Source of the DNA: Gemmatimonadota bacterium | Lineage (GTDB): Bacteria > Gemmatimonadota > Gemmatimonadetes > Gemmatimonadales > GWC2-71-9 | Length of the DNA: 23,303 nt | Reading direction: 5' to 3' | NCBI GenBank assembly: GCA_017889745.1 | Contig: JAGGAG010000060.1 | Span: 1 to 23,303, forward strand | Shown: piece after piece, positions 21,748 to 23,303 of the stretch | Numbering within the stretch: the first letter of the stretch is position 1 | How the letters are laid out: the number at the start of each line of letters is the position of its first letter | Notes under the pieces: generated by a model | What the model was told of the DNA's origin: nothing | Databases searched by the model: none | Seen by the model: only the letters and a program-made list of their open reading frames with translations | Position numbers and translations under genes: made by a program

Positions 21748-23303
21748 CCGGCGCCGGAGTGGCGCTCGCCAGCGTCAGGAGCTGCTTGGGTGACTGCGCC
21801 TTCCGCAGCAGTGTGATCGCCGTCTGCACCTGGGGATCGTCCTGGGCCCGGCGCCGGAACTCGGCCGGACGGCCGAAGACGTAGCGGCTGATCTCATAGC
21901 TCAGCTGCTGGTCCAGCAGCGACGCCCCGGACTGGAATGACGCCGCGGACATCGTGACGCCCTTGGCCTTGAGCCGGTCGTACACCTGCTGCCGCATCTG
22001 CGCCGTCACCTGGAAGCTCTCGCTCTTGACGGTCTTCTCACGCTTCACGTCGAGCGCGTACGTGGTCAGCACGTCACGGTAAGCCTGGACCTTGTCGCCC
22101 AGCCCCTTGATGAACTCCCGCTCCGTGGCCGTGAGCGTGTCGGGCCGGACGATGAGGTCGGGCACGATGCCGCCGCCGCCGCGGACGATCCGCCCATCGT
22201 CGGTGTGGAAGATGGGACGTGCCTTCATCGCCGAATCGGCTGCCGCCGACGAATCGCCCGGCGCCTGCGGGTTGCCGTCGGCGATCGCCTGGAGCACCTG
22301 GTCCTGTTCGCTGTCGGCCTTCCGCTGGATGGTGCGACCGCTCGGCGTGAACCAGCGCGCCGTCGTGAGCTTGAGCGCGGTTTCCTGGCCCAGGGGATAG
22401 AGCGTCTGCACCAGTCCCTTGCCGAACGTGGGCGTGCCCACCAGCAGCGCGCGATCGTGATCCTGCAGCGCGCCGGCGATGATCTCCGCCGCGCTGGCCG
22501 TGCCCTCGCTCACCAGTACCACGATGGGCAGTGACGGGTCGAGCTGCTTCTCCTCGTCGTAGAACTGCCGGGTGCTGCCCCTGGCACGCCCGCGGGTGGA
22601 AACAACCTCCTGGCCAGGATCGAGGAAGAGGTCGGAGACCTTGATGCCCTGGTCGAGCAGGCCGCCCGGGTTGTTGCGCAGGTCGAGGATCATCGCCTTC
22701 ATCCCCTTGCCCCGCATCGCCACGATCTCGTCGCGCAGTTCCTGCGCCGAGCTTTCCTGGACGGGATTGAGGGAGATGTACCCGACGCCGCCATCGAACT
22801 CGGTGCCCGCCGGCACCGACTTGAAGTGGATCGTGGCGCGATTGAGCTTGTACGGCACGGCCTCCTCGAAGCCGGCGCGCCGGATGAGGATCGCCACATT
22901 GGAACCCGGCTCGCCCCGGAGCGACTTCACCGCCTGCTCGCTGTTCCAGCCCTGCGTGGACTTGCCGTCCACCTCGACGATCTGGTCGCCGGTCTGGATG
23001 CCGGCCCGTTCCGCCGGCGAGTCGGGCAGCGGCGCCACCACGGTGATCCACCCGTCGCGGACGTCGATCTGGATGCCCAGGCCGGCGTAGTTGCCCGAGG
23101 TCTTCTCGGTGAGTTCCTTGAAATCGGCGCCCGTGAGCAGCACCGAGTAGGGATCCTTGAGCTCGTCGAGCATCCCGTTGGTGGCCTTGGTGTACAGGTC
23201 GGCCTCGGGAATCGAATCGACGTAGAAATTCCGGACGTGGCTCAGGACGTCATCGAACAGGCGCGCCTGACGATACACCCCGCCGTCCCCGCCGGTGCCG
23301 CGC
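21731..23303 (-). CDS. S41-family C-terminal processing protease (CtpA/Prc type), 5' end outside window
   Basis: The visible 3' part (about 524 codons) opens with RLFDDVLSHVRNFYVDSIPE and DELKDPYSVLL, typical of CtpA proteases. A PDZ domain follows (YAGLGIQIDVRDGWITVVAP to GDQIVEVDGKSTQGW). The catalytic core has MILDLRNNPGGLLDQGI, SEGTASAAEIIAGAL with the nucleophile Ser, and TPTFGKGLVQTLYPL with the general-base Lys. A C-terminal region of about 190 residues contains GGGGIVPDLIVRPDTL and a predicted helical tail. Such periplasmic proteases trim or degrade C-termini of envelope proteins. The open frame continues to the window edge, so the signal sequence and start are not visible; the GTG at 23278 is unlikely to be the real start. 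It is upstream of, and probably co-transcribed with, the DUF2520 gene. Confidence 0.95.
   Translation of the reverse strand, partial: RGTGGDGGVYRQARLFDDVLSHVRNFYVDSIPEADLYTKATNGMLDELKDPYSVLLTGADFKELTEKTSGNYAGLGIQIDVRDGWITVVAPLPDSPAERAGIQTGDQIVEVDGKSTQGWNSEQAVKSLRGEPGSNVAILIRRAGFEEAVPYKLNRATIHFKSVPAGTEFDGGVGYISLNPVQESSAQELRDEIVAMRGKGMKAMILDLRNNPGGLLDQGIKVSDLFLDPGQEVVSTRGRARGSTRQFYDEEKQLDPSLPIVVLVSEGTASAAEIIAGALQDHDRALLVGTPTFGKGLVQTLYPLGQETALKLTTARWFTPSGRTIQRKADSEQDQVLQAIADGNPQAPGDSSAAADSAMKARPIFHTDDGRIVRGGGGIVPDLIVRPDTLTATEREFIKGLGDKVQAYRDVLTTYALDVKREKTVKSESFQVTAQMRQQVYDRLKAKGVTMSAASFQSGASLLDQQLSYEISRYVFGRPAEFRRRAQDDPQVQTAITLLRKAQSPKQLLTLASATPAPGAAAR

Noticed and set aside
1..23303. CRISPR array, insertion sequence, prophage or defence island
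   Set aside because: No regular spacer-repeat pattern, transposase, integrase or known defence motif was found; gene content is housekeeping and envelope related.

Overview
The window is a GC-rich, densely packed bacterial chromosome segment with almost no free intergenic space. The housekeeping gene order (ispE, tRNA-Gln, prs, rplY, pth, ychF, then rpsF, rpsR, a DUF2232 membrane protein, rplI, and later rsfS, smc, a type I-beta DAHP synthase and lolA) points to a Gram-negative, didermic bacterium. A LolA carrier, an outer-membrane beta-barrel ending in Phe and two lipobox lipoproteins support an outer membrane. The combination resembles Gemmatimonadota. That phylum call is an inference from gene content and style; no rRNA is present to confirm it.

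Layout, left to right. 1-1044: the tail of a membrane protein overlapping ispE (isoprenoid precursors). 1066-1173: tRNA-Gln(UUG) and a strong hairpin terminator that also serves the converging gene. 1194-1670 (minus): a small lipoprotein with a DUF4114-like acidic tail. 1671-1942: a divergent control region ending in a good sigma70-type promoter that starts prs almost leaderlessly. 1943-5262: prs, rplY, pth and ychF, a translation and nucleotide-supply operon. 5292-6656: a Bax-inhibitor-1 membrane protein converging on a MOSC-domain protein. 6657-6846: a divergent region with a heptamer-built palindrome and a hairpin leader before rpsF. 6847-8811: rpsF, rpsR, DUF2232 and rplI, tightly coupled. 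8815-10573: a FakA-like/DegV-like fusion gene broken by a frame change and an apparent small deletion. 10570-10956: rsfS. 10970-14155: a large secreted metallopeptidase, beta-propeller and beta-barrel protein. 14202-15596: a SPOR-domain lipoprotein. 15625-19164: smc. 19178-20871: DAHP synthase and lolA. 20866-23303 (minus): a DUF2520 Rossmann protein and a C-terminal processing protease that runs off the right edge.

Functionally, most of the window serves translation (tRNA-Gln, L25, Pth, YchF, S6, S18, L9, RsfS), precursor supply (IspE, PRPP synthase, DAHP synthase), envelope building and quality control (LolA, SPOR lipoprotein, beta-barrel peptidase, CtpA-type protease) and chromosome organisation (SMC). 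The least ordinary parts are the broken FakA/DegV fusion, the three-part outer-membrane peptidase, the heptamer palindrome, and promoters using a TATCCT-like -10 placed at or just before start codons. I found no CRISPR array, insertion sequence, prophage gene or defence system. I do not see a clearly new multi-gene system here.
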